This document shows positions 18,477 through 28,231 of a DNA stretch of 64,000 bases, piece by piece; within the stretch, counting starts at the first letter, position 1, and each line of letters opens with the position of its first letter. The stretch is from Mucilaginibacter aquatilis. GTDB lineage: Bacteria; Bacteroidota; Bacteroidia; Sphingobacteriales; Sphingobacteriaceae. A model generated the notes under the pieces. It had not been told where the DNA came from and did no database searches. It saw only the letters and a list, made by a program, of their open reading frames with translations. The DNA is taken from positions 620,001 to 684,000 of the forward strand of contig NZ_WQLA01000001.1 in the NCBI RefSeq assembly GCF_009755275.1, read 5' to 3'. Both the position numbers and the translations under genes were made by a program.

Positions 18477-21290
18477 CTACTTAGCTTCAAGATGATAAGC
18501 ACCCGAACCCACTTTCATTATTGCCTTGCCATTTTCATACCCTGTGGCCTGTACTGCCTTGCCGTTCATGCTCAGTTTGGCGGTTTTGGCAACTGGCAGG
18601 TAAACCGTTGCGCGGCTGTTGGCCGGTATCTCAACATCCAGTACAAAAGTGCCGCCTTTTTTATTCCATTTTGTGCTGATGATACCATAAGGCGATTGTG
18701 TTTTGGCTTGTGCCGATGTGACATCGCCAACTGGCTCGGGCCTAATATCAATAGACCTGAAACCAACGCCATTAACGTTATCGGGCTGTTTTATACCAGC
18801 AAGCCCGCTATAAAACCATTCCATGATGTGGCCCAGCATGAGGTGGTTGTTAGACACACCCGGCAGTGCCTGCCATGATTCGGTGAGTGCTGTGGCACCT
18901 CTGGCCAGTTGGTAACCGTAGCCGGGCACGTCGGAGCGGTTGTTCATTTCAAAAATCACGTCCGAGCGGCCGGCATCATCCAGCACGCGCAGCAGGTAAC
19001 GGTAACCAATATCACCTGCGGTAAGCGCATTGTTATGGTCTTTAATTTCTTTTACAATATTGGCAATTACGGCTTGTTTATCCTTCGCTTCAACCAAATC
19101 AAAGTATACCGCCATGGCATTGGCCGTTTGGCTGCCGGTACCGTACTGTTTGGTTTGTTGGTTGAAGAACTTTTGATTGAATGCCTTTCTTACCTCAATA
19201 GCCAGTTTTTCATATTTAGCTGCATCGGCAGGTTTGCCCAGCATACGGGCGATCTGGCTTACAATGTTTAAATCGTAATAGTAAATGGCCGTGGCCGTGA
19301 TGCCCTGAGGGGTATTTTGCGACAAGCCGGGGGATTTGGGGCCTAAGTCATACCAATCCCCTAAACCCTGACTCAGGATATTCTCTTTTGCCATACCTGC
19401 CAAATAGGCGAGGTAACGCTGCATCATGCTGTAGCTATCAGCCAGTACCTTTTTGTCGCCATACCATTGGTAAACGTACCACGGCAAAATAATGGAGTTA
19501 CTCCCCCACTCCGGCGAATCTCGGAAAATGCCGCCAAAGTTGGTGAACTCGGGGGCAATTTCGGGCACTAAGCCATCTGCCGTCTGTGCCACCTTCATAT
19601 CGTTGATGCACTTGCGGCTTAGGTTGGCTATATCATAAATGTATCGTATCGAACCACCTACCAGGTGCGCTTCCTCCAGCCAGCCTAGCTTTTCGCGGTG
19701 CGGACAATCGGTAAACACACTGGCCATATTGCTTTTTATCGACCAGTCGATAAGCGTGAAAGTTTTGTTGAACAACTCGTTCGAGCATGAAAACTCACCT
19801 ACAACTGGAGCAGCATTACGCGTATGCAAGCTTTTTAACCCTATTACCACAGGTAATTGATGCGGATTAACCTCACCTTGCGCGACGGCATTTTCAACCT
19901 GTATGTATCTGAACCCGTAATAAGTAAAACGTGGTTGCCAAGCTTCCTCGCCACTCCCTTTCAGCACATAATCATAATAATGCGGGTTGCCCGAACCTTT
20001 TTGATTAATGGTTCCTTCAGCAGCCAATAATTCGGCAGGGTAAATGCGTACGGTATCGCCCTTTTTGCCTTTAACCTTCAGCTCAAATATGCCGGATAGG
20101 TTTTGTCCAAAATCATATAAGTACCGGCTGCGCATCACCTTTTGCTTCATGGTGCTGTCCTTGGGTTTACTGTACTGCCCGGTAACACCTTCGCCCAAAT
20201 TTTTGATGCTTTTTGCCGTGAGTTGTTCAAACACTTTTAACGGCTCTGCTATTTGTGCATCTAACTGCGGGATACCATCAACTACAATTGCCTTTTTCCA
20301 GGCGGCATCGTTAAAGCCGGGTTTGTTCCAGCCCGCCTGCTCTAAATTGGCGTTATAATCTTCGCCTCCGTAAATGCTGGTATAGGTAATTGGCCCCGGT
20401 GCGGTTTTCCAGGTTTGGTCGCTTACTACGCTTTCGGTTCTACCGTCGGTATATTCGGTAACTAAACGGCATATCATTTTAGGATAGCCATAAGCGCCGG
20501 TCAACTTGCGGTAGCGCACGTCGCGCGGAATAAAAAAGAACCCGTTGCCCAGCATTACGCCAATGGCATTTTCACCTTGCTTGAGTTGTTTGGTTACATC
20601 AAGCGGTACGTACAAGGCTTGTTTATCATAACCTGTCCATCCCGGATCAAGGAAGTGATCGCCGGTTTTAGTGCCGTTTACGCTCAGCTCAAAATGACCT
20701 AAGCCGCTTATGTACATAGTAGCCTTTTTGACAGGCTTTTTAATGGTGACCGTTTTGCGTAGCAAAGGCAATACATCATTGGCTAAGCCTAACTTTTTAG
20801 GCCCACGTAGGTGAATAAGTGGAGTAATATGCGACGAATCGGGCAACCTGTCATAACCTATCCATTGCGCGCCTTTCCAATCGGCTTTGGTTAACAGCCC
20901 CATTTGCCACTCGGCGGGTTTGCTCCAGGCCGAGGTATGCTGCTGATTATCCCAAACCATCACCTTCCAGTAATAAGTCTTGGCGGCTTGCAGTGGCTTG
21001 CCACTATACAACACTTGAATAGATGCAGATGAACTTACCTTTTTCGAATCCCAAACGTTACCTGTGTTTTTAGCCAGTGCTTGGATATTATCGGCCACCA
21101 GAACTCGGTATGAGGTTTGAATAATATTGTGTCCGGCACTTTGCAATTGCCAGCTCAGTTTTGGTGAAGCTGCCTCTACCCCCTGCGGCGCAGCCTTGTA
21201 TTCACACTGTAGGTTAGCAACCTTTAGTGCCTGCGCAAAAACCTGTACCGGCAGTAACAAAAGCCATATATATAATTTCTTGATCTTCAT
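18477..21290 (-). CDS. Glycoside hydrolase family 78 alpha-L-rhamnosidase
   Basis: 937 aa, exported (signal peptide 1-19, ending VFAQ). Alpha-L-rhamnosidases release terminal rhamnose by inversion. The domain order is an N-terminal fibronectin-like domain (VANLQCEYKAAPQGVEAASP at 23-42, the usual start of family-78 proteins), two beta-sandwich domains (Bac_rhamnosid_N with GLGHFELSVNGTKTGDHFLDPGWTGYDKQ), then the (alpha/alpha)6 barrel. The barrel carries the diagnostic FTDCPHREKLGWLEEAHLVG, where the acidic residues match the catalytic region, and the conserved ATALTESWQALPGVSNNHLMLGH. A C-terminal beta-sandwich ends the protein. It starts 2 bp after the GH2-malectin gene's stop codon, within the same operon. 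Rhamnose is abundant in rhamnogalacturonan, which fits the locus. Confidence 0.95.
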   Translation of the reverse strand: MKIKKLYIWLLLLPVQVFAQALKVANLQCEYKAAPQGVEAASPKLSWQLQSAGHNIIQTSYRVLVADNIQALAKNTGNVWDSKKVSSSASIQVLYSGKPLQAAKTYYWKVMVWDNQQHTSAWSKPAEWQMGLLTKADWKGAQWIGYDRLPDSSHITPLIHLRGPKKLGLANDVLPLLRKTVTIKKPVKKATMYISGLGHFELSVNGTKTGDHFLDPGWTGYDKQALYVPLDVTKQLKQGENAIGVMLGNGFFFIPRDVRYRKLTGAYGYPKMICRLVTEYTDGRTESVVSDQTWKTAPGPITYTSIYGGEDYNANLEQAGWNKPGFNDAAWKKAIVVDGIPQLDAQIAEPLKVFEQLTAKSIKNLGEGVTGQYSKPKDSTMKQKVMRSRYLYDFGQNLSGIFELKVKGKKGDTVRIYPAELLAAEGTINQKGSGNPHYYDYVLKGSGEEAWQPRFTYYGFRYIQVENAVAQGEVNPHQLPVVIGLKSLHTRNAAPVVGEFSCSNELFNKTFTLIDWSIKSNMASVFTDCPHREKLGWLEEAHLVGGSIRYIYDIANLSRKCINDMKVAQTADGLVPEIAPEFTNFGGIFRDSPEWGSNSIILPWYVYQWYGDKKVLADSYSMMQRYLAYLAGMAKENILSQGLGDWYDLGPKSPGLSQNTPQGITATAIYYYDLNIVSQIARMLGKPADAAKYEKLAIEVRKAFNQKFFNQQTKQYGTGSQTANAMAVYFDLVEAKDKQAVIANIVKEIKDHNNALTAGDIGYRYLLRVLDDAGRSDVIFEMNNRSDVPGYGYQLARGATALTESWQALPGVSNNHLMLGHIMEWFYSGLAGIKQPDNVNGVGFRSIDIRPEPVGDVTSAQAKTQSPYGIISTKWNKKGGTFVLDVEIPANSRATVYLPVAKTAKLSMNGKAVQATGYENGKAIMKVGSGAYHLEAK

Positions 21291-21292
21291 TT

Positions 21293-24200
21293 TTATTGCA
21301 TTTCAACGCCCGACAGGTTGAGGTCTTTAGCATCAACACCCGTAATTACCACACGGTAATTACCTGCATTTATACTGGTACCCGTAGTAGTAGCATGGGT
21401 TCCTGATTTACCTTTTTTAACAACACCAAAGGTTACATCCTCTTCTTTCATTACGGTGCCATCCTCGGCTAGCAGCGTCATCTTTCCGGTGAGTGGCCTG
21501 TCTGTAAAGTTGTAGTATTTAATGCGGAGCGCATACACATCGCCCACACCGGGGGTAATGGCAAAAGTTGCTGTACCGCCCACAGGCTGGGTAAAGCGGA
21601 TAACCTTGCGACCGCTCAGGGTATCTTTAACCGCCCCGTTGCCTTGCGCTAAGGCATCATCGGCACGATAGGTAATAGTTTTGCGTAAGTCGGTAGCAGG
21701 TGCAAGGGTAACGTTAGGTAACACTGCAACGGTATACATTTGCGTACCAACATTAGCTCCCAAATTAACTGTTTCACCTTTTTTATACGCTTTGCGATAC
21801 AGGTTAAGCGTCGCACCGTTACTTGCATCCGTTTGAATTTTCAAGCCGCTTACTTCATACCCTTTCAACCACTCGGGGCGATTACCGGCTGTGGCATTTA
21901 TGCCTACGTACACGCTACCATCCTCACTCATGCTGAATATAGCGCTGCCCGAATTGGCCGATGTCTGCAGCCATTCGGCGCCAAATAAAGTGGAAGGCAA
22001 TTCGTTAACAATAACATTCGCATTGTCGGCGTAAAGCCTATCACCCAAATCCAACCATGATTTAGCCGACCAGTTAGCCGGAACTTTCAAGTTGGTAATA
22101 AGTCCCAGAGTTGAATACTGCGGCACCTTCACTTGCTGGTTTGCCGTGCTGATAGCAATAGCCGAAATTATAGCCTCTCCAGCAGCAACATTCGGAAAGC
22201 TGATGGTCAGTTTTCCGCCAGATACTTGCGCGGTAAGTGTTTTTTTAAGTGCATGGTTAACGCCTGCTTCTTTCCATATATCCAGGTTGTTAATTACCGT
22301 TTTTCCGTTTAGCGCTACATCAAACAAGCGCCAGCCTTTGCAGTCTATACCACCGCCTATGCCGTACCATGGTTCGTTAAAGTACAGTTCAACCTGGTAC
22401 TTTCCATCAGGCAGCGGAAAGTCGTATTTAAGCTTATCCATGCCGTAACGGAAGGTTTGAAATAACGTGCCATCATTAGTGCCTTTTATTAAATCGAACG
22501 TGCGTTGCTGACTGGCAAAAAAATCAGGCATGCCCTTAAAATCATCCGTCCACGAGGTTGAACCCCAAGATTGGGGATTTGACAGGTGCTTGTCGGCCAG
22601 CCAGATATTGCCATGGCTGTCCTTGTATTCGGCTCCGCCACAGTTTACGCGGTACAGGTATTTTTGGCTTGAGGACGGTTTTGTGAGGTCAGAGGCAGGA
22701 GGCTGGTTGCCAGTTGTCTTACTTACATTGCCGGGCATCTGCCTTCCGACAGCCGACAACTGACTTAATTGAGGCGCTTTAGGCAGATGATTAAGCACGA
22801 TGTAATCCTCAGCCACAACTTTACCGTTTACGTAACCAACGGCATAAAGTACGTTGTACTGAATATTAGCTCCATCCCATTGAAAATGTGTGCCTGTTTT
22901 TCCGCGTTTGTGTTTGCCAAGAGATACGGTTTTTACATCGTTAAATAGTTCCACCTCATCGCAATTGGAGTATACGCTAATGCTGTCCTTTTTGCCGGGC
23001 TTTAACCAGCGGTTTGGCCATGTGTGCGATACAATATACACCATCGGCTGCTTATTTTTTGGTGCATAGTTGGAGCGGAACATGTAGAACACATCTAGCG
23101 GTTGCCCCCACGGTGTAAACAGGCCTTTATAATTAATAGGACCTACCCTATCCAATTCGCGCAAACCTTCGCCGCCTTGTATACGGCCGGGGTTTTCGTG
23201 CGAATAAAATATCCAATGGTAATGCCCTGCCACCTCGTTTTTAACAGAATCGGCCAGGCGTACTTTGGTTTCCATCATCTGGGCCATGCGGTCTTCACTT
23301 AATGGGCCGCTGGCGTTAAACGGGCCTTCGGTATGCAGTTCGAGGCTGCGCCATGCGCCGTATTCGCCTACTAAAACCTGGCGCTTCAAATCTTCACCGT
23401 AGGTGAGCGGGCTACCGCCGTAGGTACCCGTCCAGTTTTGCGGCACGTCCCAATCGGTTCCTTTGCCACCGTTACAGGTAGTTACCTTACGTTGCGATGA
23501 TGCAGTATGATCTAAAGAACGTATGAGCTCGGTACACTCACGGGCAAAAGCTTCAGGAAGTTTGCTTTCATTCTCCAAGCCCCACAGCATAGCCGACGGA
23601 CTATTCCTGCGCTCCTTGATCCACTCAACAATCAAGGCCTTATAATTCTCTTTGAACTCGTGGGTATCATACCAAATATGCGCCGAAAACTGCGGCCACC
23701 AAATGGTACCCTGTTTGTCCCAATATTTTTGATACTCGAGGTTATGCGGCTGGTGTGCATCGCGGAAACCATTGAAACCGGAGGCATTCAATTGCATTAC
23801 CCGGGCCTTAATTTCTTCATTACTGAAAGCATGGCTCTTGCCCATCAAATGCTCGTACTCGCCCATGCCGTTGATGAACACCGGCTTGCCGTTGATGTAA
23901 AAGCGGTTATCGCCATTAACGCCCATCCCCCATTTTATCCATCGGATGCCATAGGGAGTTTGTAATTCGTCAATTACCTTTCCGTTTTGAATGATTTGTG
24001 TATGCAGAGTGTAGAGGTATGGGTCTTTGTCTGACCATAACCGTACATTTTTTATATCCTTAAAATCCTGTTTAAGGGTTTGCTCTTTAGTTGATGACAG
24101 GTTGAGGGTTGATTGTGCAAGGGCAACCTGCTTGCCTGCGGCATCGGTTAGGCGGTTAATGATTTGCACCGATGCCAATTTGCTGCCGTAGTTTTTAAGC

Positions 24201-24976
24201 TCGGTTTCTAAATGCAGCGTGGCTGATCTTTCAGTTACGGTAGTATCGTTCCATACATACACACCAAAAGGCTGAATGCGCACCGGGTTAGTAGCGATCA
24301 GGTGTACCGGACGAAAAATACCCATTGGTTGCGAACCTTCTGAAAAACCAACTTCATCTGAGCAGCCACCGCATACCCAGGGTAGGTTTTGAATATTGGC
24401 TGGATGGTCGGCTTTTACGGCCAGTAAATTAGGCTGGTTCAGTTTGATAGCGTTGGTAACATCCAAGGTAAAGGATGTGCGCCCACCAGCATGATAGCCT
24501 ACTTTTTTACCATTGAGATAAACCGTTGCATACGAACTTACCCCTTCAAACCATAGAAAATAACGCTGACCTGCCTTTAACTGCTTTGCGGTAAATGTTT
24601 TGCGGTACCAGGCATAGCCATGGCGGTTGCCGTGTTTCAGCCTGCGGTAGCCCTCGTAGCCATCCCAGTTGTGCGGTACGGTTACGGCTTGCCAATTAGT
24701 TGTTTTATAGTTTGATTGCTCGAAGCCGTTGTAGGCATTGGCTTGGGTATCGTGTGCCACCGTTTGCCAGCCACTGTTGAGGAGGATATCCTGGCGAGGG
24801 TTGGTTTGGGCGGAGCTGTTGTTTACCAGTATCACAATAAGCAACATGGCTATGGACACACCCCTGACAACCACCTGTGCAAAATTTGTAGGCCGCGTTT
24901 TCCCCTCTCGAGGGCGAGAACTTTTGGTTGTACTTATATTTTCTGTTTGAATGAAAGGGTGTGTTCTAAACGCCAT
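21293..24976 (-). CDS. Glycoside hydrolase family 2 enzyme with malectin-like domain
   Basis: 1227 aa from the ATG at 24976, one base after the GH95 stop codon; an in-frame ATG 24 bp upstream would overlap GH95. A long polar N-region precedes a single hydrophobic segment (residues 38-53, ending NSSAQ), giving a membrane anchor or unusual signal peptide. The GH2 modules are jelly roll (60-235), Ig-like (235-345) and TIM barrel (345-620). The barrel shows NGFRDAHQPHNLEYQ, the acid/base Glu470 in WGLENES and the putative nucleophile Glu538 in LVGEYGAW. After a linker, residues about 780-940 are a malectin-like carbohydrate-binding domain (YRVNCGGAEYKDSHGNIW), and a C-terminal region has further beta-sandwiches. 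At 1227 aa it is longer than usual. A beta-glucuronidase or beta-galacturonidase role in side-chain trimming is plausible but unproven. Confidence 0.85.
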   Translation of the reverse strand: MAFRTHPFIQTENISTTKSSRPREGKTRPTNFAQVVVRGVSIAMLLIVILVNNSSAQTNPRQDILLNSGWQTVAHDTQANAYNGFEQSNYKTTNWQAVTVPHNWDGYEGYRRLKHGNRHGYAWYRKTFTAKQLKAGQRYFLWFEGVSSYATVYLNGKKVGYHAGGRTSFTLDVTNAIKLNQPNLLAVKADHPANIQNLPWVCGGCSDEVGFSEGSQPMGIFRPVHLIATNPVRIQPFGVYVWNDTTVTERSATLHLETELKNYGSKLASVQIINRLTDAAGKQVALAQSTLNLSSTKEQTLKQDFKDIKNVRLWSDKDPYLYTLHTQIIQNGKVIDELQTPYGIRWIKWGMGVNGDNRFYINGKPVFINGMGEYEHLMGKSHAFSNEEIKARVMQLNASGFNGFRDAHQPHNLEYQKYWDKQGTIWWPQFSAHIWYDTHEFKENYKALIVEWIKERRNSPSAMLWGLENESKLPEAFARECTELIRSLDHTASSQRKVTTCNGGKGTDWDVPQNWTGTYGGSPLTYGEDLKRQVLVGEYGAWRSLELHTEGPFNASGPLSEDRMAQMMETKVRLADSVKNEVAGHYHWIFYSHENPGRIQGGEGLRELDRVGPINYKGLFTPWGQPLDVFYMFRSNYAPKNKQPMVYIVSHTWPNRWLKPGKKDSISVYSNCDEVELFNDVKTVSLGKHKRGKTGTHFQWDGANIQYNVLYAVGYVNGKVVAEDYIVLNHLPKAPQLSQLSAVGRQMPGNVSKTTGNQPPASDLTKPSSSQKYLYRVNCGGAEYKDSHGNIWLADKHLSNPQSWGSTSWTDDFKGMPDFFASQQRTFDLIKGTNDGTLFQTFRYGMDKLKYDFPLPDGKYQVELYFNEPWYGIGGGIDCKGWRLFDVALNGKTVINNLDIWKEAGVNHALKKTLTAQVSGGKLTISFPNVAAGEAIISAIAISTANQQVKVPQYSTLGLITNLKVPANWSAKSWLDLGDRLYADNANVIVNELPSTLFGAEWLQTSANSGSAIFSMSEDGSVYVGINATAGNRPEWLKGYEVSGLKIQTDASNGATLNLYRKAYKKGETVNLGANVGTQMYTVAVLPNVTLAPATDLRKTITYRADDALAQGNGAVKDTLSGRKVIRFTQPVGGTATFAITPGVGDVYALRIKYYNFTDRPLTGKMTLLAEDGTVMKEEDVTFGVVKKGKSGTHATTTGTSINAGNYRVVITGVDAKDLNLSGVEMQ

Positions 24977-24977
24977 A

Positions 24978-27881
24978 TTATATTTCCTGTAGAGAACCAC
25001 TTAGCTTGTAAGTTTTACCTTTCTCTGTATAAAATTTAATTTGCTTGTTGTTGTAGTTTACTACGCAAGGCTTACCAGCTTCAGAAGTAATATCAACCTG
25101 CTGCAGTGCGCCGTTTTGCCATTTAATGTTGAGCACGAAACCGCCTCGGGCGCAGATGCCTTTAACCTCGCCATTGGGCAGGGCTTTGGGCAGGGCGGGC
25201 AGTATATCGAGCGTACCGAACTGACTTTGCAATATCATTTCGCCAATACCTGCAGCGCCGCCAAAGTTGCCATCTATCTGGAACGGCGGGTGCGCATCAA
25301 ACAGATTATGGTATACGCCGCCTTTCTCGTGGTTAGGCACGGCATCGGCAGGTGAAAGCAGTTTGGTGAGCATGAGGTACGAGTGGTCACCGTCGCGCAT
25401 ACGTGCCCATAGGTTTATTTTCCAGGCAATGCTCCAGCCAGTGCCATCGTCGCCACGGTAATGCATCGATTTTTTAGCAGCATTTAATAGATCAGGGGTA
25501 GCTGCAGAAATTTCGGTGCCCGGATGTATACCCCACATGTGCGATACGTGTCGGTGAGTGTCAGTGGTATCATCCTTATCCTGCATCCACTCCTGCAACT
25601 GGCCGAACTTGCCTATTTTATTAGGCGCTATTTGGTTATATTTCTCTTGAAGTGTTTTGCTGAAGTCAGCATCGGTGCCTAATACTTTGGCTGCCGCAAT
25701 GGTATTCTTGAATAACTCACGTATAATTTGATGGTCCATTGTTGGACCGGCCACTAAACCACCATGCTCAGGGGAGTTTGATGGGGTACTCATGAGATAG
25801 CCCGTTGCAGGGTCTTTGACCAAATTGGCTACAAAGAATTCGGCAGCGCCTTTCATGGCCGGGTAAGCTTGGCTTTGCAAAAAGCCTTTGTCCTGTGTGA
25901 ACTGGTAGTGCTCCCATAAGCTCTCACTTATCCAGGCAGCACCGGTTGTCCATATTCCATGATTGGCAGCGTTTACCGGGGCTGCTCCGCGCCATAAATC
26001 GGTATTGTGGTGCAGTACCCAGCCGGGGGTATTGTAGTGCGCTTTGGCGGTTGCCTTGCCCGTCTGCATCAGGTCATCAACCATGCTGAAAAGTGGCTGT
26101 GTTAAGCCCGACAAATTTAGCATTTCGGCTCCCCAATAATTCATTTGCAGGTTAATGTTGGTGGTAAACTTACTGCCCCATGGCGGCGTGAGCAAATCGT
26201 TCCATAAACCTTGCAGGTTAGCAGGAACTTTACTTCCAGGCCTTGAGCTGGAAATCAAAAGATAACGGCTGTACTGCATAAACAGGCTTACCAAGCCAGG
26301 GTCAACGGTGCTGTTGTATTTTAGAATGCGCTCATCAGTTGGCAAGGCATCATTAACGCCATTACCAAATGTAACTGCAAAAGTGTTAAAGTATTTTTGG
26401 TAGTCGGCAATATGGGCAGCTTTTACCGCCGCATAAGTTTTAGCACGAACAGCGGCTATCTGCTTAGCACAAATGGCCTCCGGATTGCCAGATACATCTT
26501 TATAAGTTTTGAAGTTGGTAGCGGCGGTTAAATATAACGTAGCCTCGTTAGCGCCACTAATGCTGATACCGGTGTTAGTAACAGTTAGTTTGCCGCCTTT
26601 AGCATCGGCATATAAATAGCTTACGCCGCGTAAAGCACCGTTGCGCACCTTGAACGATAGTGCCAAAGTATGCGCGTCAACTTTACGTATAGTTACTGAT
26701 TGGTGCATTGTATGCAGCAAAGCTGTAAACGATATCTTTCCCGGTTTATCGGCCGTGATATGCACAGCCATTACCTGGTCGGGATTGCTGGCTATGTACT
26801 CGCGGGTGTAGTTTACGCCAGCTTCGTTATAAGTAACGTGTGCCGTGGCATTGCTAATATCAAGGTCGCGTTTGTAATTGATTATGGAGCCGGTTTTGGT
26901 CATTTGCAAAAACAGGTCGGCAAAGGGTTGATAATCGGCATTATAACGCGGAAATTGCGGTGGCTGGTTGTCTTGTATCCAATATTTCCATGACCCGTCT
27001 AACCTTACTACTTTGAATTTTTCACCCGTTTTTTGGTCAACGGCCATGTCTTTGGGTGTTGTAGTGGCAGCAGCCCCTTTTAATTCAGTTGGCGTTAACC
27101 CCATCGGATAAATTGCCATTTCGCGCGGATTACTCGTTAAACCTCCTTTATCCCAGTAATTAATTACCTGTACGGCTATCTGGTTTTTGCCTGCCCGCAA
27201 CAACTTTGCAGGGATTGTGTACCGTCGATAATCGGCGCCATCAACTGAGCCTACCTGCTCACCATTTACAAAAGTAAAATCCATGTCGCGCATGCGGCCA
27301 AGGCTCAATGTTAAGTCTTTGCCTTTCCAGTCGGCTGGCAAATCAAATGTAGTGCGGAACCAAACGGCACCGTCTACGCCTTCAAATCCGGGTATTACCT
27401 CCCAGCCTTTCTCGGTGGGTAAGTTTATGGTTTTCCACTTACTATCGTTGTACGCAGTAGCCGCCGGTGCCTTTACTGCACTCACTTGTTTAAACCACGC
27501 GGCTTTCTGCTTATCGTAATCTTCCTCGTTAACTTTACGGCCCATAAAGTGCGCCTCGCCTATGGCTTCGGCTTCCTTCTGTTTGCCATCAAATACCAGT
27601 TGACGCATCTGAGCTAAGTACTGATAAGCGCCTTCGCGTTGGTAATCGCGGGGTTTGCCGGTCCACAGAGTTTGTTCGTTGTATTGTACGCGTTCGGTAT
27701 CGGCTGCGCCGTATATCATACCGCCAATCCGGCCGTTACCTATGGGTAGGGCGTCGGTCCATTTTTTGGAGGGTTGATTGTACCAGAGTTTGAGGGTTTG
27801 GGCTGAAAGGTTTGTAAAGCAGATTGTTGTTAAAAACAATATCGTTGTTGTTATTACTGCTTTTATAAATCTTCTTCTCAT
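24978..27881 (-). CDS. Glycoside hydrolase family 95 alpha-L-fucosidase or alpha-L-galactosidase
   Basis: 967 aa, exported (signal peptide 1-28). GH95 inverting enzymes remove alpha-L-fucose or alpha-L-galactose. The N-terminal domain starts LKLWYNQPSKKWTDALPIGNG (30-50) and is interrupted by a jelly-roll insertion (about 125-262: WFRTTFDLPADWKG, VNGEQVGSVDG, GKNQIAVQVINYWDKGG) like the one in sialate O-acetylesterases. The (alpha/alpha)6 barrel keeps all catalytic groups: Asn575 and Asn577 in TTNINLQMNYW, Glu705 in SNSPEH and Asp870 in QIDGNFG. The residue two before the first catalytic Asn is Thr573, whereas fucosidases such as the Bifidobacterium enzyme carry His there. As I recall, Thr is associated with alpha-L-galactosidase activity. 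It is the first gene of a five-gene exo-enzyme operon. Confidence 0.93.
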   Translation of the reverse strand: MRRRFIKAVITTTILFLTTICFTNLSAQTLKLWYNQPSKKWTDALPIGNGRIGGMIYGAADTERVQYNEQTLWTGKPRDYQREGAYQYLAQMRQLVFDGKQKEAEAIGEAHFMGRKVNEEDYDKQKAAWFKQVSAVKAPAATAYNDSKWKTINLPTEKGWEVIPGFEGVDGAVWFRTTFDLPADWKGKDLTLSLGRMRDMDFTFVNGEQVGSVDGADYRRYTIPAKLLRAGKNQIAVQVINYWDKGGLTSNPREMAIYPMGLTPTELKGAAATTTPKDMAVDQKTGEKFKVVRLDGSWKYWIQDNQPPQFPRYNADYQPFADLFLQMTKTGSIINYKRDLDISNATAHVTYNEAGVNYTREYIASNPDQVMAVHITADKPGKISFTALLHTMHQSVTIRKVDAHTLALSFKVRNGALRGVSYLYADAKGGKLTVTNTGISISGANEATLYLTAATNFKTYKDVSGNPEAICAKQIAAVRAKTYAAVKAAHIADYQKYFNTFAVTFGNGVNDALPTDERILKYNSTVDPGLVSLFMQYSRYLLISSSRPGSKVPANLQGLWNDLLTPPWGSKFTTNINLQMNYWGAEMLNLSGLTQPLFSMVDDLMQTGKATAKAHYNTPGWVLHHNTDLWRGAAPVNAANHGIWTTGAAWISESLWEHYQFTQDKGFLQSQAYPAMKGAAEFFVANLVKDPATGYLMSTPSNSPEHGGLVAGPTMDHQIIRELFKNTIAAAKVLGTDADFSKTLQEKYNQIAPNKIGKFGQLQEWMQDKDDTTDTHRHVSHMWGIHPGTEISAATPDLLNAAKKSMHYRGDDGTGWSIAWKINLWARMRDGDHSYLMLTKLLSPADAVPNHEKGGVYHNLFDAHPPFQIDGNFGGAAGIGEMILQSQFGTLDILPALPKALPNGEVKGICARGGFVLNIKWQNGALQQVDITSEAGKPCVVNYNNKQIKFYTEKGKTYKLSGSLQEI

Positions 27882-28231
27882 TGGTTTCTGCTTTTACTCA
27901 TTGTTGTGCTCCGTTAGGCTCGGTAAAGTGATCTTACTCCCGCCTATGGATGTACTTTTTCTTTTATACAAAAGAAAAAGGTACCAAAAAGAAAACTTGC
28001 GGCTACGTTTATTTGCTACGTTAGTGCTGTGCTTTTACGTGAGGCTCTGCTACCCGCAAAACACTGATGCCGCGAAAAAAGGTATTGTTAAGACAGTGCT
28101 TTTACATAGGTTCTAAACCTTCTCTAAGCATTTCGCTTACCGATCTTTTCATTCCCCAATCCTCACTCTTCGCTCCCGCACCTTTTTATCATCCTCAACC
28201 ACTCACTATTCACCACTCACTACTCACCAAA
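27882..28231. other. 350-bp repeat-bearing spacer upstream of the GH95 operon
   Basis: No gene is seen. The GH95-proximal part holds a dyad (27955-27990) with TTTTTCTTTTATAC and AAAAGAAAAAGGTACC arms, typical of dispersed Bacteroidota palindromes. A comparable structure, TTTCTTTGTCATAGCCACAAAAGAAAC, occurs at 32970-33010. At 28193-28226 is a simple-sequence tract built from CACCACTCACTATTC-type units. The remainder is AT-rich with no clear promoter box, although the GH95 operon promoter must lie here. Confidence 0.5.
28190..28228. repeat. Degenerate simple-sequence tract of CACTCACTA-type units
   Basis: The pyrimidine-rich strand reads as loosely repeated 8-10-bp units (CAACCACTCACTATT, CACCACTCACTACT, CACC) just before the stop codon of the GH67-N-type gene. 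It has no coding use on either strand. Confidence 0.5.

Noticed and set aside
21293..25000. Upstream ATG at 25000 for GH2-malectin
   Set aside because: It overlaps the end of GH95 by 23 bp; the ATG at 24976 follows the GH95 stop by one base.
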